This document shows positions 10,870 through 21,909 of a stretch of DNA of 64,000 bases, piece by piece. Position numbers and translations under genes: made by a program. Position 1 is the stretch's first letter. The number at the start of each line of letters is the position of its first letter. This DNA comes from Xyrauchen texanus. Lineage: Eukaryota > Chordata > Actinopteri > Cypriniformes > Catostomidae. The notes beneath the pieces were generated by a model. That model worked only from the letters and a program-made list of their open reading frames with translations, had not been told where the DNA came from and did no database searches. The stretch lies in contig NC_068320.1 of assembly GCF_025860055.1 (NCBI RefSeq), positions 14,529,900-14,593,899 of the forward strand. Reading direction: 5' to 3'.

Positions 10870-12070
10870 TCTATAATTGTTTTGGAACTTAATAACTCCA
10901 ATACCTTTCCTCATAAAACTACGAAGTTTGAAATTGGCTTCAAGATTGATTCCAGAAAGATCTCCATTAAACCCATAAAATAAATTGATTGTGGATGTCC
11001 TTTTTCCAAATATAATTCTCATATTGGGCCTTATTTAGGAAATGCATTAAACTGAATGCAACAGTTTACATAATAATTGTTTTACAAAGGATTAACACTG
11101 AAATGAGTGTTTCCTGAATAAGCCTATTGCATCAGAAGTACATAGTCACACAGGTTTGTTGTCTGTTTTCAGATTACACACCATCTATATTAATTTTCCA
11201 CTGATTTCAATGTGACCTTGTATTGTTTGCCCTCGGTTAACTGTTTGTCTTGCTGTTTAGCAGATGTTTGGGTGAGTGCATCGAAAAGCTTATGTGAGTC
11301 AGCAGTCAAAGGCTGGACAACCTGACTCAGCCCTCCACACTGAGGCCAAACATCAGTCTAGTAAAATAAGATATTGGTAAGTTCCTCAAAAGCAATGCTG
11401 CCTTTTTCCTTTCTTTTTATCTTCTTCTTTAAAACAAGCCCCCTAAATGCAGTTTGCAAAACCTGTACAGGAGCTTTTGCTAAATAATCCCTGATATGCA
11501 CAAAAATATGAATGTAAGAGAAAAATGGAACTTGCTTTGACCTTCACAGAGATGGGAAGAGACAGGTGCCTGTGGTGTTGTGGTTAGACACACCCATGGA
11601 CTGGACTTTGTTCTGCTAAAAGAAAAGGTCACAGAAATGTCATGCAGTCATGTTCTAATAAGTTTGATAAAAGCAAACCTGCTGTTAAGTTTCTTCCTGC
11701 TGTAATTTTAGACATCCATGTCCAGTCAGAGTTTAACTAATCCAGTGTTGGTGTTAAAGTCAACATAAAGCAGTTCGCAACCCATTTTACTGTAATGTGA
11801 CATATTTCCTAGTGAAAGAGGGTGTTCAACCAGAATAAAATGTAGTGCAGGACTTCATTTTACCAATCGGGAATTGATTGAAAAGTTGTCAGGTGGTTGG
11901 AAGGGAAGGACTGAAAAATAAAATAAGTTTGGGGATGTTGTTTCAGAGGCAAATTATGAAGATTTTTATTTTCTCCTTTGGAATAATAAACAATGATGAA
12001 CCTTGCACAATAAGACCAGGTACATGTATTAAAAAAGTGTCACTTTAAATGTTAGTGATAATGACTTTGT
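10870..12070. other. Non-coding, nothing recognised
   Basis: No supported gene, array or mobile element in this AT-rich stretch. Confidence 0.5.
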
Positions 12071-12072
12071 TA

Positions 12073-12163
12073 AAGGAAAAGTTCACTCTACTGTAGGTCA
12101 CACTGATGATGTTTCAAACCCATAATGACTTCCTTTCTATTGTGAAACACAAAAGGAGGAATA
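12073..12163. mobile_element. Foldback MITE left-arm fragment
   Basis: AAAGGAAAAGTTCACTCTAC followed by CAAACCCATAATGACTTCC and GAAACACAAAAGGAGG is the left arm of the TTCACCC family. It ends exactly where another element begins at 12164, so that element probably inserted into it or a deletion joined the two. Confidence 0.55.
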
Positions 12164-12780
12164 TTAAAGGAATATTCTGGGTTCAGTACAAGTTAAGCTC
12201 AATCAACAGCATTTGTGGCATAATGTTGATTACCTCAAAATTAATTTCCAATTGTCCTTAAAAAAAAGCCAAAATCTGGGTTACAGTGAGGCACTTACAA
12301 TAGAAGTGAATGGAGCCAATTTTTGGAGGGTTTAAAGACAGAAATGTGAAGCTTATAATTTTATAAAAGCACTTACATTAATTCTTCTGTTTAAACTTGT
12401 GTAATATTTGAGCTGTAAAGTTATTTAAATCATAGTTTGTATGGATGTTTTAGGGTTTAAGGTTTTCAATATAATGTCATCATGGCAACGAAGTTGTAAA
12501 ATTAGCCATAACTTTACACAGAAATGTTTAGTGAATGATTTTGTAACAGTAAATTATGTTAACACGCATATTGTTTATACCTTCTGGCTGTACTGTTGAA
12601 AGGAGTGGGCATGTAAACGTTTACGGATTGCCCCCATTCACTTCCATTCTAAGTCCCTCACTGTAACCCAGATTTTTGCTATTTTAGTTTAAGAAAAGTT
12701 AGTTTTTGTGGTAATCAATATTACGCCACAAAAGCTGTTGATTGAGCTTAACTTGTATTGAACTCTGAATATTCCTTTAA
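12164..12780. mobile_element. 617-bp foldback non-autonomous DNA transposon with ~150-bp inverted arms
   Basis: The left end (TTAAAGGAATATTCTGGGTT, then TTAAGCTCAATCAACAGC, then GGGTTACAGTGAGGCACTTA) is repeated in inverted orientation at the right end (ACTGTAACCCAGAT, GCTGTTGATTGAGCTTAA, GAATATTCCTTTAA). The inverted similarity covers roughly the outer 150 bases of each side. No transposase is encoded. If the element includes the outer TTAA of each end, a TTAA target duplication is possible, but the boundary is ambiguous. Confidence 0.75.
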
Positions 12781-12784
12781 AGGT

Positions 12785-14400
12785 TGTCTCGTTCATTGAA
12801 TTCAATAAAATGGCAGTTGATTGTGACTTATGTTAAGGCTTAAAAAGACCCAAAAGTTTCATGAAAGTAATCCATGCAACCTGTGCGTAATATTTCAATT
12901 GGTTTTGGTGAGAAACAACCTGTAATTTAAGTTATTTTACAGTGAAAATCTTGACTTCTGCAATATCTCTGCTTTTTTGAACGGATAAGAAAAGTTTATT
13001 CATGTGCTCATGTGCTTTTGTGAGGTTTAAGCGTCAGTCATTTATTAAATCTGAATAAAAATATGAATCTGCATTAAACATTGATTAGACATACAGATGC
13101 AGTTGTCTTAGAAATCAAGCTTTTTATCCTTAAGTAAGCTTACAGATGGCAAACCATAATCAGGTATGTAAAGAGAGGGTCTTTATTCTGTATTCAGGGT
13201 CTGTGGTGCACAGGATCCCTTATAAAACACAGTTGTGACAAATGACAAATCTGAGACTTGGGTCATCTGACAAATTGATAGTTGGCTGAATGCTGTGAGC
13301 TCAGTATTTTGCCTTGACCCATTTGAGGCCCTAAATCTTGCTCACCATGGCCATTTTAATGAATTTCTGCACCGGAAATAGACCACGGGTGAGGAGAGCA
13401 GGGGCTTTGACGTGAGCGCGTGTACCTCCGGGAGCATCCCTCTTCTTCAACCTTGCCTCATTAGCTGTGCAGTTGCAGAACTGTTGTGTTTGTCACATCT
13501 ATTTTAGTCCCCTTAAAGTCAAAAGTGCCCGCTTTATCTCCTCTTCCTGTATTTTCCACCCAAAAGATGAGATGGAAAGGGTGTGATTGGCCCCTGCCCT
13601 GTCATTGTCAAGGAGACAAGTTGGCAATGAGTAATCAGACAATGATGCGTCTGGCTAACTATGTCAAGGATGCTAGAAACCAACCTGGTTGAGATCACTT
13701 GTGAAAGACCTGAGAGCACAACATGGAGAGGAACTGACCTACTAAACACCTACTTGCATATACGGTCCTGCTCTCCACTCTTCTAACTCCCTTCGAATAA
13801 ATGCATTTATACAGTAGGTTTCAAAATTCTGGGTTCACATTAAAAATCTAGGATTCAAACCTGGAAATAAGGTTTTTGGACAAATAAATATTATGATGTA
13901 AAATGTCTCTAATCAAATACACGAATTTGTAAGATTGACCATTGTGACAAGTCTCAAGCTTTCTTCTTAAGGAGGAAGTGGGATCCGGTTAAACAATCCA
14001 AGTAAGCTTTTTTTTTACACACACTTTTGCTGTAACACACACTAATGCCTTTTCAGCACAATCACACACAGTCCGCTTCATGTGCCGTTCTCTCTCCCTC
14101 TTGCGGTTTGGACTGCCCCTTTTATCCCTCTCCGCTCTCACTGCAAAACACAAACAGCTGTTATAGATAACACCCACAGGTGGGACTCCTTACCACTCTC
14201 ATCTTCCGATATTTCTCTCCATTCACAAATCTGCACTCGACCACGCCCCCATCACCACAACCATGTTAAACTCTGTTTACTCTTAAGGTCAGATTTCCTT
14301 GCTTCCATTAAAGCACACCAGATGCTCTTTGTAACATTCTCAAATCATGCTGGATAACATGGATCATCAGATTATGCACAAACTTGTAAAGTTCATGCCA
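12785..14400. other. Non-coding, nothing recognised
   Basis: Short frames only (for example 13486-13692), with no recognisable domain, splice-bounded exon or repeat unit. Confidence 0.5.
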
Positions 14401-14408
14401 ACTCAAGT

Positions 14409-14972
14409 GCAGTCATTTCACCCTGCAGCTCTTGTCTGGTTGCCCCCTATAGCAGGGATGAGCCTGGCCAGTACCTGGATGGCAGACCTCTTGGGGAAAA
14501 TTAAGGTTGCTGCTGGAAGAGGTATTAGGGAGGCCAGCAGGGGTTCTCTCCCTGTGGTCTGTCTGGGTCCTAATGTGTAGGGAAGGGAACACTATACTGT
14601 AAAGGCACCATTTCTTTGGATGAGATGTTAAACCAAGGTCCTGACTCTCTGTGGTCATTAAAATCCCAGGACACTTCTTGTAAAGAGTAGGGGTGCAATC
14701 CCAGTGTCCTGGCCAAATTTCCCCCATTGGCTCAATCATGGCCTCCTAATAATCCCCATCCATTAATTGGCTGTATCAATCTACTCTCTTCTCTCCACCA
14801 ATAACTGGTGTGTGGTGAGTATATTGGCACACTATGGTTGCCGTTGCATCATCCAGGTGGATGCTGCACACTGGTGGTGGTTGAGGAGTTTCCCCCCATA
14901 CTATGTAAAGTGCTTTGAGTACCTAGAAAAGCACTATATAAATGTAAGGAGTTATTTTTATTATCATTATTA
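14409..14972 (+). mobile_element. 5S-rRNA-derived SINE (SINE3 type)
   Basis: The head at about 14409-14505 resembles 5S rRNA. It includes CACCCTG, TAGCAGGGATGAGCCTGGCC, AGTACCTGGATGGCAGACC and CTTGGGG, corresponding to the internal promoter (box A, intermediate element, box C) of a 5S gene. A long conserved body follows (for example GGCATCATCC-like and GGATGCTGCACACTGGTGG). The tail is AAGCACTATATAAATGTAAG before an AT-rich end. This is the layout of the zebrafish/cyprinid SINE3 family, transcribed by RNA polymerase III from a 5S-type promoter. Reading frames inside it are not genes. Confidence 0.88.
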
Positions 14973-14974
14973 TA

Positions 14975-15599
14975 CTGTCACAGATTTGCATTGTTTTTTA
15001 AGCCAGCATGATCAGACGGGAAGTTGGCAGATTACTTCTAAATGTTTCAGTACCCTGACATTGGCCCCATTATACAATTTTAAAATGAAATTTTTACTCG
15101 CTGATGGTTAGAGTTAATAAAATATGCATTACTCTTTACTGTATTACATAATTTACAGCTAAACACAATTTGCTTTTGGCACCCCTCTGTGGGCAATTCA
15201 CCCGCAAACTGGAGCTCACACATGCCCTTATGTTCAAAAATGCTTCCCACTTTGGCCACTGGTGGCAGTGGTTTCAATTTATGTAAGCACAGACCAAGTT
15301 TAGATCAAGAAAAGTAAATCTACTGTTTTGAAATTCTCTGTGAGATCAGTCTGTTTAAGCAATTAGATACAGCAATATCTAATATTAATTAAATATAGGT
15401 TAAAAACTTCACATAAAATTAGCTGACACTCTGAGCTGTATCGCAATAACAGTTTAGGTTGGAATTTTTTGAGTATATGTGAGTATAAAGGTATATGTAA
15501 TTTACACCCAGTGAAAGTAGTAGCAAATTACTTGCACCCCAATCCTAGTAATTGTAGGTGCTAGACTCAGAATGACTGTCTTGCCCTGAATAGCCAAAA
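14975..15599. other. Non-coding, nothing recognised
   Basis: AT-rich sequence with no supported feature. A short block at about 15170-15270 (CACTGGTGGCAG on its right edge) may be another decayed repeat. Confidence 0.4.
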
Positions 15600-16425
15600 T
15601 CACACCTTCTGCGACAAAATTATATCTTTATTTCAATCGGGTTAATTCTCTGAGGCCATCAGACGACATTCTGCGCTTCAGCTCTGCCTCAGCACTTTTA
15701 ACATTCCCTCCAACTCCATGAGTTCTCGTGCTTTGGAATTTTGGTTAATGAGGCATACTGTATGATCAGACCCCTAAGAACAGCCTTAAGTGCCTCCTAA
15801 GCTCGCCCACAGAGGATACTGAAGACCAGTTGATCTCCATATAAACATTTATTTCAGCCTTTAACGTTTGCTTGACTTCAGGATTTTGCAAATGGGATAC
15901 ATTAAAGTGCCAAATATATGATTTCTTTTTCTCTGCATGTGGCAACATCTCTAAACTCACCAGAGTATGATCTGAGACTAGGATGTTTCCAATTGAGCAA
16001 TCAACAACAGATGAAATGAAGGACTTTGATAAATAAAAAAAAATCTGTTGTAGAATATATCTTATGGACTGATGAAAAGAATGTATATTCCCAACGAGAT
16101 GGGTTAAAAAATATCTGTAAGACCAAGAATTTTACACATCCTGTGAAGCATCAATGTTGCTCTAGGTGACTTACACACTTTTGCCTCACTATGATCAAGG
16201 ATCGAGTCCATCAATATATTTAATTCTCCTCCCAATATTATATCATGAGGGGTGCCAGTGGCTTTCAACATCCCTACAAGATATATCATCAGTGTTAGGA
16301 TCGTAAATATTAGCCACATTTAAGAAAATAAATAACCTTGTTTCTTTTTATGGGGTACCCCATCCCATTCACATTCCACGTGGATAGAGACAATCCACTC
16401 GTATTAACATTTTACATTTTGACAT
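15600..16425 (-). pseudogene. L1-like LINE ORF2 endonuclease fragment
   Basis: Frames on the minus strand, read from 16425 downward, contain the start of an AP-endonuclease domain (LSLSTWNVNGMGYPIKR). They continue with IILGGELNILMD at about 16200-16235 (the usual GGDFN position, with Glu for Asp), then SRIDFFLSK-like and SDHTLVSLEML segments. This order matches the endonuclease of L1/Tx1-type non-LTR retrotransposons, which nicks target DNA. The reverse transcriptase is absent and several frame changes are needed, so this is a dead internal fragment. Confidence 0.75.
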
Positions 16426-17099
16426 ATTAGAAAAAAAAATATTGTGTGCCAAAAATTAAATTATAAAGACCACATTCCAACATTAGTACAACAAAACCCA
16501 AACTTTCCCCCCGAACCAAACAAACAGGAAAAGAAAAATGTGCGTTAACCCTGCGCATGACATTGTCAAACGACGTCCATCCCTCTAAACTAAAACAGTC
16601 CATGTACGCCTACGAGAACCCCCGCGACAACTTTGCCGTCGGATTGCTCAATTCCAGTGTTTCTATAAACATTTTGTGAGACAGAATTACATAATAGAAG
16701 ATAATCTATAAAACAAACTCCAGCCAATAGGTGGAATAAACACACAGAACATGTAGATTCATCCACAAAACAAGCTCCAGTCGCTAGGCACAAAAATAGC
16801 TCAAAATCAAAATCATACAATGCACTCTGAAGATATAAGGAACATCCTTTTTCACATTTTCACCATAAATGTATTGCTTTGCCATGATGTCTCCATTCAG
16901 AATATAAAAAATCAGTTTGCAATTTACTATCTACTATGTCTTGGCATGATGTTGCACAAATTTGCTGTCAGTCACATGAATCCTCTAGGAAGTGTATTAA
17001 AAGTTTGCCTTTGATTTTTAGAAAATCAAAAATTATGACTTCCTGTTGGGCAGAGCTAATGACTATAACATGAAAGTTGTCTGGCTTGATGAGAACTTT
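16426..17099. other. Non-coding, probably repeat-derived
   Basis: No gene. Sequence just upstream (on the minus strand) of the endonuclease fragment, at about 16430-16800, could be inter-ORF or ORF1-side LINE sequence, but no coding match was recognised. 16820-17100 leads into the tandem block that follows. Confidence 0.35.
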
Positions 17100-17325
17100 G
17101 TATGTACCAATTGTGGTGACTAGGTGAAAATGGGGGTGCTACAGAACCCCCTTACCTGCCCATTTAGAATAGGCATGTACACTTTCAGTGCTTGGGCCCT
17201 AATAATAATATTAATAATAATCCTTAGAAGAACAATAGGGCCTCTTCTTTTTCAGTGCTTGGGGCCTAATAATCCTTTGAAGAACAGTAGGGCCTCCACA
17301 ATTTCTGTGCTTGGGCCCTAATGAG
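17100..17325 (+). repeat. Imperfect tandem repeat, unit ~50 bp (GCTTGGGCCCTAATAAT)
   Basis: Three imperfect units share TTCAGTGCTTGGGCCCTAAT followed by AGAACAATAGGGCCTC. They lie at about 17185-17240, 17250-17300 and 17305-17325. I recall such arrays at the edge of a larger cyprinid interspersed repeat. Non-coding. Confidence 0.6.
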
Positions 17326-17329
17326 AGAA

Positions 17330-18103
17330 CCCTCCATCATATCTTTCAATGCAAAGATCCAACACAGAATGATTTGTGCAAAGAGTAAATCAGACAGAGA
17401 TGTGTAAAGACATTTCCATTTGCTTTAGAACACATGCTGGTGCGTTTGCAAATGTGTTAGTATGTGTTTGAAGAGATCCCCGTGTGTGTGGGTACCTCGG
17501 TCTCAGGGGAGAGAGGAGAAGATCTGACAGCCCAGTGGAGCATTGAATATTCAGCTCAAACAGAAATAGATGTGAATGTCAGCTCCCTATAGAGAACATT
17601 TACAGCTACCAGAGTTTGCTGTCAAAGTGAGTTTCTGAGGGCTATGCATGGATGCAAATCTTTGGGCGTTTTCACACCTATTTTTTTTTTTGTATGAACG
17701 TGGTCTGAGTACGGTTCGTTTGTGGGTCCTTTTGTGGTTCCATTGATTGTTGCTATGTGAAGGCGAAGAGCTACCTGTCTGTTTAGTTTTTTGTTATGAC
17801 ATAAGTACCTCAAAGCTTGCCATTCAGCTGCATTATTTAATCGCCTTATCGAGATAATTTTATCTAACTACGATTATTGTGAAATATAAATTGCACTCAC
17901 ATTTTACTGTCCAATTAAGAGAATTTAAAATTAATATAGAAATACCAAGATTACCTTGACCATTTCGTTATCTGATTCTGAGCACTACAAATGAAACTGG
18001 CCACAGTGAGAGCATTCTGAAGAGCGCGTGAAGAAGAACTTCTTTGAAGTGCTGTGATGCATGTGCCGTTTGCTGAGGTTCACGTCAAACTCCCACGAAC
18101 ATA
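17330..18103. other. Non-coding, flank interrupted by Tc1 insertion
   Basis: No supported gene. A block near 17665-17690 (GGCGTTTTCACACC) and the sequence up to 18100 may be an older degraded transposon into which the Tc1 element at 18104 inserted. Confidence 0.35.
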
Positions 18104-19569
18104 CAGTTGAAGTCAGAAGTTTACATACACTTAAGCCAAATATTGTTAAACTCACAATTGTTTTTCACAATTCCTGACAACATTCTCTGTCTTCGGTCAG
18201 TTAGGATAATTATTTTAAGAATGTGAAATGTCGGAATAATAGTAGAGAGAATAGTTTATTTATGCTTTTATTTCTTTCATCACATTCCCAGTGGGTCAGA
18301 AGTTTACATACACTTTGTTAGTATTTGGTATCATTGCCTTTAAATGTTTTAACTTGGGTCAAACGTTTTGGGTAGCCTTCCACAAGCTTCTCACAATAAG
18401 TTGCTGAAATTTTGGCCCATTCCTCCAGACAGATCTGGCGAACCGAATCAAGTTTGTAGGATTCCTTGCTCGCACAAATTTTTCAGTTCTGCCCACAAAT
18501 GTTTGAGGACAAGGCTTGGTGATGGCCACTCCAATACATTGACTTTGTTGTCTTTAAGTTTGGAGGTATGCCTGGGGTCATTGTCCATTTGGAAGACCCA
18601 TTTGCGACCAAGCTTTAACTTCCTGGCTGATGTTTTGAGATGTTGCTTCAATATATCCACCAAAATTTTCCTTCCTCATGATGCCATCTATTTTGTGAAG
18701 TCCCTCCTGCAGCAAAGCCCCCCACAACATGATGCTGCCACCCCCATACTTCACCGTTGGGATGGTGTTCTTTGGCTTGCAAGCCTCACCCTTTTTCCTC
18801 CAAACATAACGGTGGTCATTATGGCCAAACAGTTACATTTTTATTTCATCAGACCAGAGGACATTTCTCCAAACAGTAAAATATTTTTCCCCACATGCAC
18901 TTGCAAACTGTAGTATGGCTTTTTTTTATGGTGATTTTGGAGCAGTGGCTTCTTCCTTGCTGAGCAGCCTTTCAAGTTATGTCGATATAGGACTCGTTTT
19001 GCTGTGGATATAGATACTTGTCTACCCATTTCCTCCAGCATCTTCACAAGATCCTTTAATGTTCTGGGATTGATTTGCACTTTTTGCACCAATCTACGTT
19101 CATCTCTAGAAGACAGAATGCATCTCCTTCCTGAGTGGTATGTTGGCCGCGTGGCCCCGTGGTGTTTGGTCAGGTGTTTGTAATTTACTCCTAAGGATGA
19201 ACCAAACTTGTGGAGGTCCACAATTTTTTTTCTGAGATTTTGGATGATTTATTTAGATTTTCCCATGATTTCCTAATTTTACTCCAATTAGCCATCCAAT
19301 CAGAAGCTTATTGGCTAATTGCCTAAAGGCTTTACATAATTTTCAGGAATTTTTCAAGCTTCTTAAAGGCACAGTTAACTTGGTGTATGTAAACTTCTGA
19401 CCCATTGGAATTGTGATATAGTCAATGAAAAGTGAAAAAGTCTGTAAAAATTATTTGAAAAGAACTACTCATGTCGTGCACAGTAGATGTCCTAAACGAC
19501 TTGCCAAAACTATAGTTTGCTAACATGAAATCTGTGGAGCGGTTAAAATGAGTTTTATTGACTTCAACC
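18104..19569 (-). mobile_element. Sleeping-Beauty-type Tc1/mariner element, defective
   Basis: The left end begins CAGTTGAAGTCAGAAGTTTA after a TA (18102-18103). A second internal copy, GGTCAGAAGTTTACATACAC, lies about 190 bases in (18295-18313). The right side has the inverted inner copy (about 19383-19402) and an outer TTGACTTCAACC ending before TA (19570-19571). Long inverted repeats with an outer and an inner direct repeat are the IR/DR arrangement of Sleeping-Beauty-like elements, and insertion at TA is the family rule. The right outer repeat has diverged and the transposase is broken, so it cannot move on its own. Confidence 0.85.
18349..19266 (-). pseudogene. Tc1-type transposase pseudogene
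   Basis: The minus strand starts with an ATG at 19266 but meets a stop at codon 6. Recognisable pieces follow in order. The N-terminal DNA-binding part is GSSLGVNYKHL (about 19200), then RDERRLVQKVQINPRT and RVLYRHNLKGCSARKKPLL. The first catalytic region is in a shifted frame (LWSDE). The second catalytic motif is FQMDNDPRHTSK (about 18590), and then a degraded SPDLNP-ENLW-like segment (SPSLVLKHLWAEL). Family length is about 340 residues. At least two frameshifts and a short deletion before the last motif make it non-functional. In intact relatives the protein cuts and pastes the element using a DDE triad. Confidence 0.85.
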
Positions 19570-19734
19570 TATGTTTATGAAAACTTCTGAATTCAAGCTA
19601 TTTTGATAGTGAAAGCAAAGCCCACCGTTTAACTTGAATTTAATGTTTGCATAATGGGTTTGCATTAATGTTTCCAATTATTTGGGTTCATGAATATATG
19701 CAGTGTTAATAACACGCAGAAGGATATGCCGAAG

Positions 19735-20116
19735 GAGTATTGCTGAAGCATTAGGTCCCAGTGTGCAAACAATTGATCCCGTGAGTGAGCTAGAATCAGC
19801 CAGTCGTCAAGTCCCATAGCAGGGCCAGGGAAGCCTCTGCAAACTTGGTAATGATGCGAGGGGACAGGGACAGTCTGAAGGGGAGGGCCTTGTACTGGTA
19901 TGCTCGCCTCTGGAAGGAAAACCGAAGAAATGGTCTGTGTTGAGGGAGGATCAATTCATGGAAGTACGCTTCCTTCAGGTCGATGGCCGCAAACCAATCC
20001 CAATGTTGCACTAACACCAGGATGCGCTTCTGTGTCAGCATCTTGAATGGAAGCCTGTGTAAGGCTCTGTTCAAGGTACGCAGATCCAGAATTGGGTGCA
20101 ACACACTCTTGGGCAC
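19735..20116 (-). pseudogene. DIRS reverse transcriptase fragment
   Basis: The frame from 20116 reads through ILDLRTLNRALHRLPFKM, the first catalytic Asp context AAIDLKEAYFH, and FAEASLALLWDL. It continues after a stop into the second catalytic motif, LDDWLILAHSRDQLF. This is a better-preserved RT than the one in the larger DIRS copy, but it is truncated directly downstream at about 19735. Confidence 0.8.
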
Positions 20117-20985
20117 GATAAAATAAGGGCTACAGAAGCCCTTGTGTGCCTCGGCTAGAGGGACACTCTCAGGATTTATTTGATGGCCTCCGTCTGCTTC
20201 TTCACTGTCGAGAACTGATGGGCGTCCTGATAAGCCATCGTGACGGGCTGGAAAGCACTACCCAGACTCCCAGCGCTAATGGCACCAGAGGGACGACTAG
20301 TTTTATAATGTTAAGGGTGGGTGGTTCGTGGTGTGGTAGAGCCAATTCCCCACCGGGAAGATTGTCCGGGGGTGCCGTGCTGCTCTGCAAGCCCAAAAAG
20401 CCCGCCTTGTAAGATGGATGCATCGAGAAAGTGTACCTTCATGTCACGCATCTCTGCAAGTTTGAGCCACAGGTGTCACTCTTGGACCACCAAGGTGCTC
20501 TACCTGGGGAAGCTCGACATATCCCTTGGCCACCCCGCTGTCGAGGGTAGTCATGATGGACAAGCCCTTGAAGCGTGCACGGCTGGAGAAAGGCGCCTTC
20601 CACGAGACAGATTTCATGGCCGTGCGATGGGGAGAGATAACGGCCACACCCAGTAGCACAAAGGCAAAAGGACATATTTAAAAAGACAGCAATCGTTTGT
20701 CTGAGCTCTTTTAGAGGAAATTACTCTTAAGAATTTGCTCTTTTACACCTGTGAACTCAGCAGCCAAAGAGCCCAGGGAAAGCACTACACTCGACTGTGC
20801 AAGAGTGACTGCTGATGTGTGCCATCAGCATCAATGAATTAGTTTTCTTGGTGATGGGACGAACACATATGTGCACTCGGCTCTGAAGAACAAGTCTGAA
20901 TGAGTGGTGCACACCATCTACTTTTATACCTCCCCTGGGTGGAGAGTGGCATGGAAATTCCACTCACCAATTCTCAATGATATTT
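19735..20985 (-). mobile_element. Internally deleted DIRS-type retrotransposon copy
   Basis: Read right to left (minus strand), it begins with a 5' terminal region near 20985. This includes a GTATAAAAG TATA box (about 20924) and CACTCATTCAGACT, the same kind of leader as the isolated DIRS end at 31858. A gag start follows (MSFCLCATGCGRYL at about 20675), then a gag core around 20490 (STLVVQE, stop, HLWLKLAEM, LDAS) and QFSTVKKQTEAI near 20210. Sequence then jumps to a reverse transcriptase segment at 20116-19735 with FIVPKSVLHPILDLR, AAIDLKEAYFH and LDDWLILAHSRD. RNase H, methyltransferase-like and recombinase parts are missing. It differs clearly from the copy at 54916, so it is a separate lineage. 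Confidence 0.8.
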
Positions 20986-21905
20986 TCTGAATAAATAAAA
21001 CCATGCACACACTTCACCCTCACCCTTTTGGTTGTACCCAAAGCCTCGTGTTGAACCAATTTGATTACAACCCATGTCCACCAAGGCTTGGTGAGTACCC
21101 CCCTTGACTCTGTACACTCTGGCTCAATCGGGGGCAGCCTGTGGAGCATCGTGGATCCGGACCACCATACCCAGCTCCATCACATGGCATTGATCCCGTA
21201 AAGTGTCCAGGATCCTCGCAACTTTACGCCCGTACCTGCGGCGGCGGTCACTTCCACCTGAGGGGGAGAGCAGCAGGGCACTGTAGATGCTGCGGGGGGT
21301 GCAAACACCTGCACACAGGGACTGGTTTCTGTGGCACCTCCATGGGGGCAGAAATGTGCGAGAGTGAGAGAGAAGAGGGGAGGAGGAAGAGAATGGACCG
21401 CCTCCTCCAACGACGCCGAACGGTGGCACTGGACCCATTCCACCATTCCTTGTGGTAGTCAATTGACGAGCTGCTCTAGTACCACCTGGTTGATCACTCC
21501 CTCAATGTCACGATCCCCTGCCAGCAGCCAGCAGGTGTCTCGGAGCCATTGGGTGAACAACTTCATGGAATGGAAGATCTGGTGATGTTGCTCTGGACTG
21601 TGGCCAACCTGCTGCAGGATGGTCTTCAGATCTTTGTAGGCCAGGAGGTTAGCCACCGGCAGTTTTTGCGCTGCGAGCTGGATTTCCCCAGACAACAACG
21701 GAAGGAGCCTGGCCACCCATTGGTCATGCGGCCAGCCCCAGATCTCATCGTTCCTTTCTAAGAGCATGAGGAAAGCTTCTGGGAGATCCCATTTTTTTGT
21801 TTTGGTCCTGCCACGATCCAATCAAATTGGAGACACTCTTCTTTGCCTTGACAGTTAGAGAGGAGCTCTGCCATAAATTGGCTCATAGGATGTCATCTGG
21901 TCCGA
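20986..21905 (-). pseudogene. Gypsy-type gag with SCAN-like capsid and start of protease
   Basis: The minus-strand frame from 21821 encodes DLPEAFLMLLERNDEIWGWP, then WVARLLPLLSGEIQLAAQKL and a VGHSPEQHHQIF region. This is the capsid fold shared by Gmr1/Gypsy gag proteins and vertebrate SCAN domains. In shifted frames, EWVQCHRSASLEEAV follows, then the zinc-knuckle end (DQCHVMELG) and DAPQAAPD. The beginning of an aspartic-protease-like segment (GGTHQALVDMGCNQI, with Met where Ser is usual) comes next. At about 20985 the sequence stops being Gypsy and becomes the DIRS leader. Several frameshifts make it a dead fragment. The encoded protein would have formed retrotransposon particles. Confidence 0.75.
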
Positions 21906-21909
21906 TAGT

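Noticed and set aside
14409..14505. Functional 5S rRNA gene
   Set aside because: Diverged and continuous with a SINE body and tail; lacks the 5S 5' part and a T-run terminator.
18368..18913. 181-codon plus-strand frame
   Set aside because: Antisense shadow of the Tc1 transposase pseudogene.
21141..21462. Three overlapping frames over 21124-21462 on both strands
   Set aside because: Only the minus-strand pieces in line with the Gypsy gag make sense; the others are shadows in GC-rich sequence.
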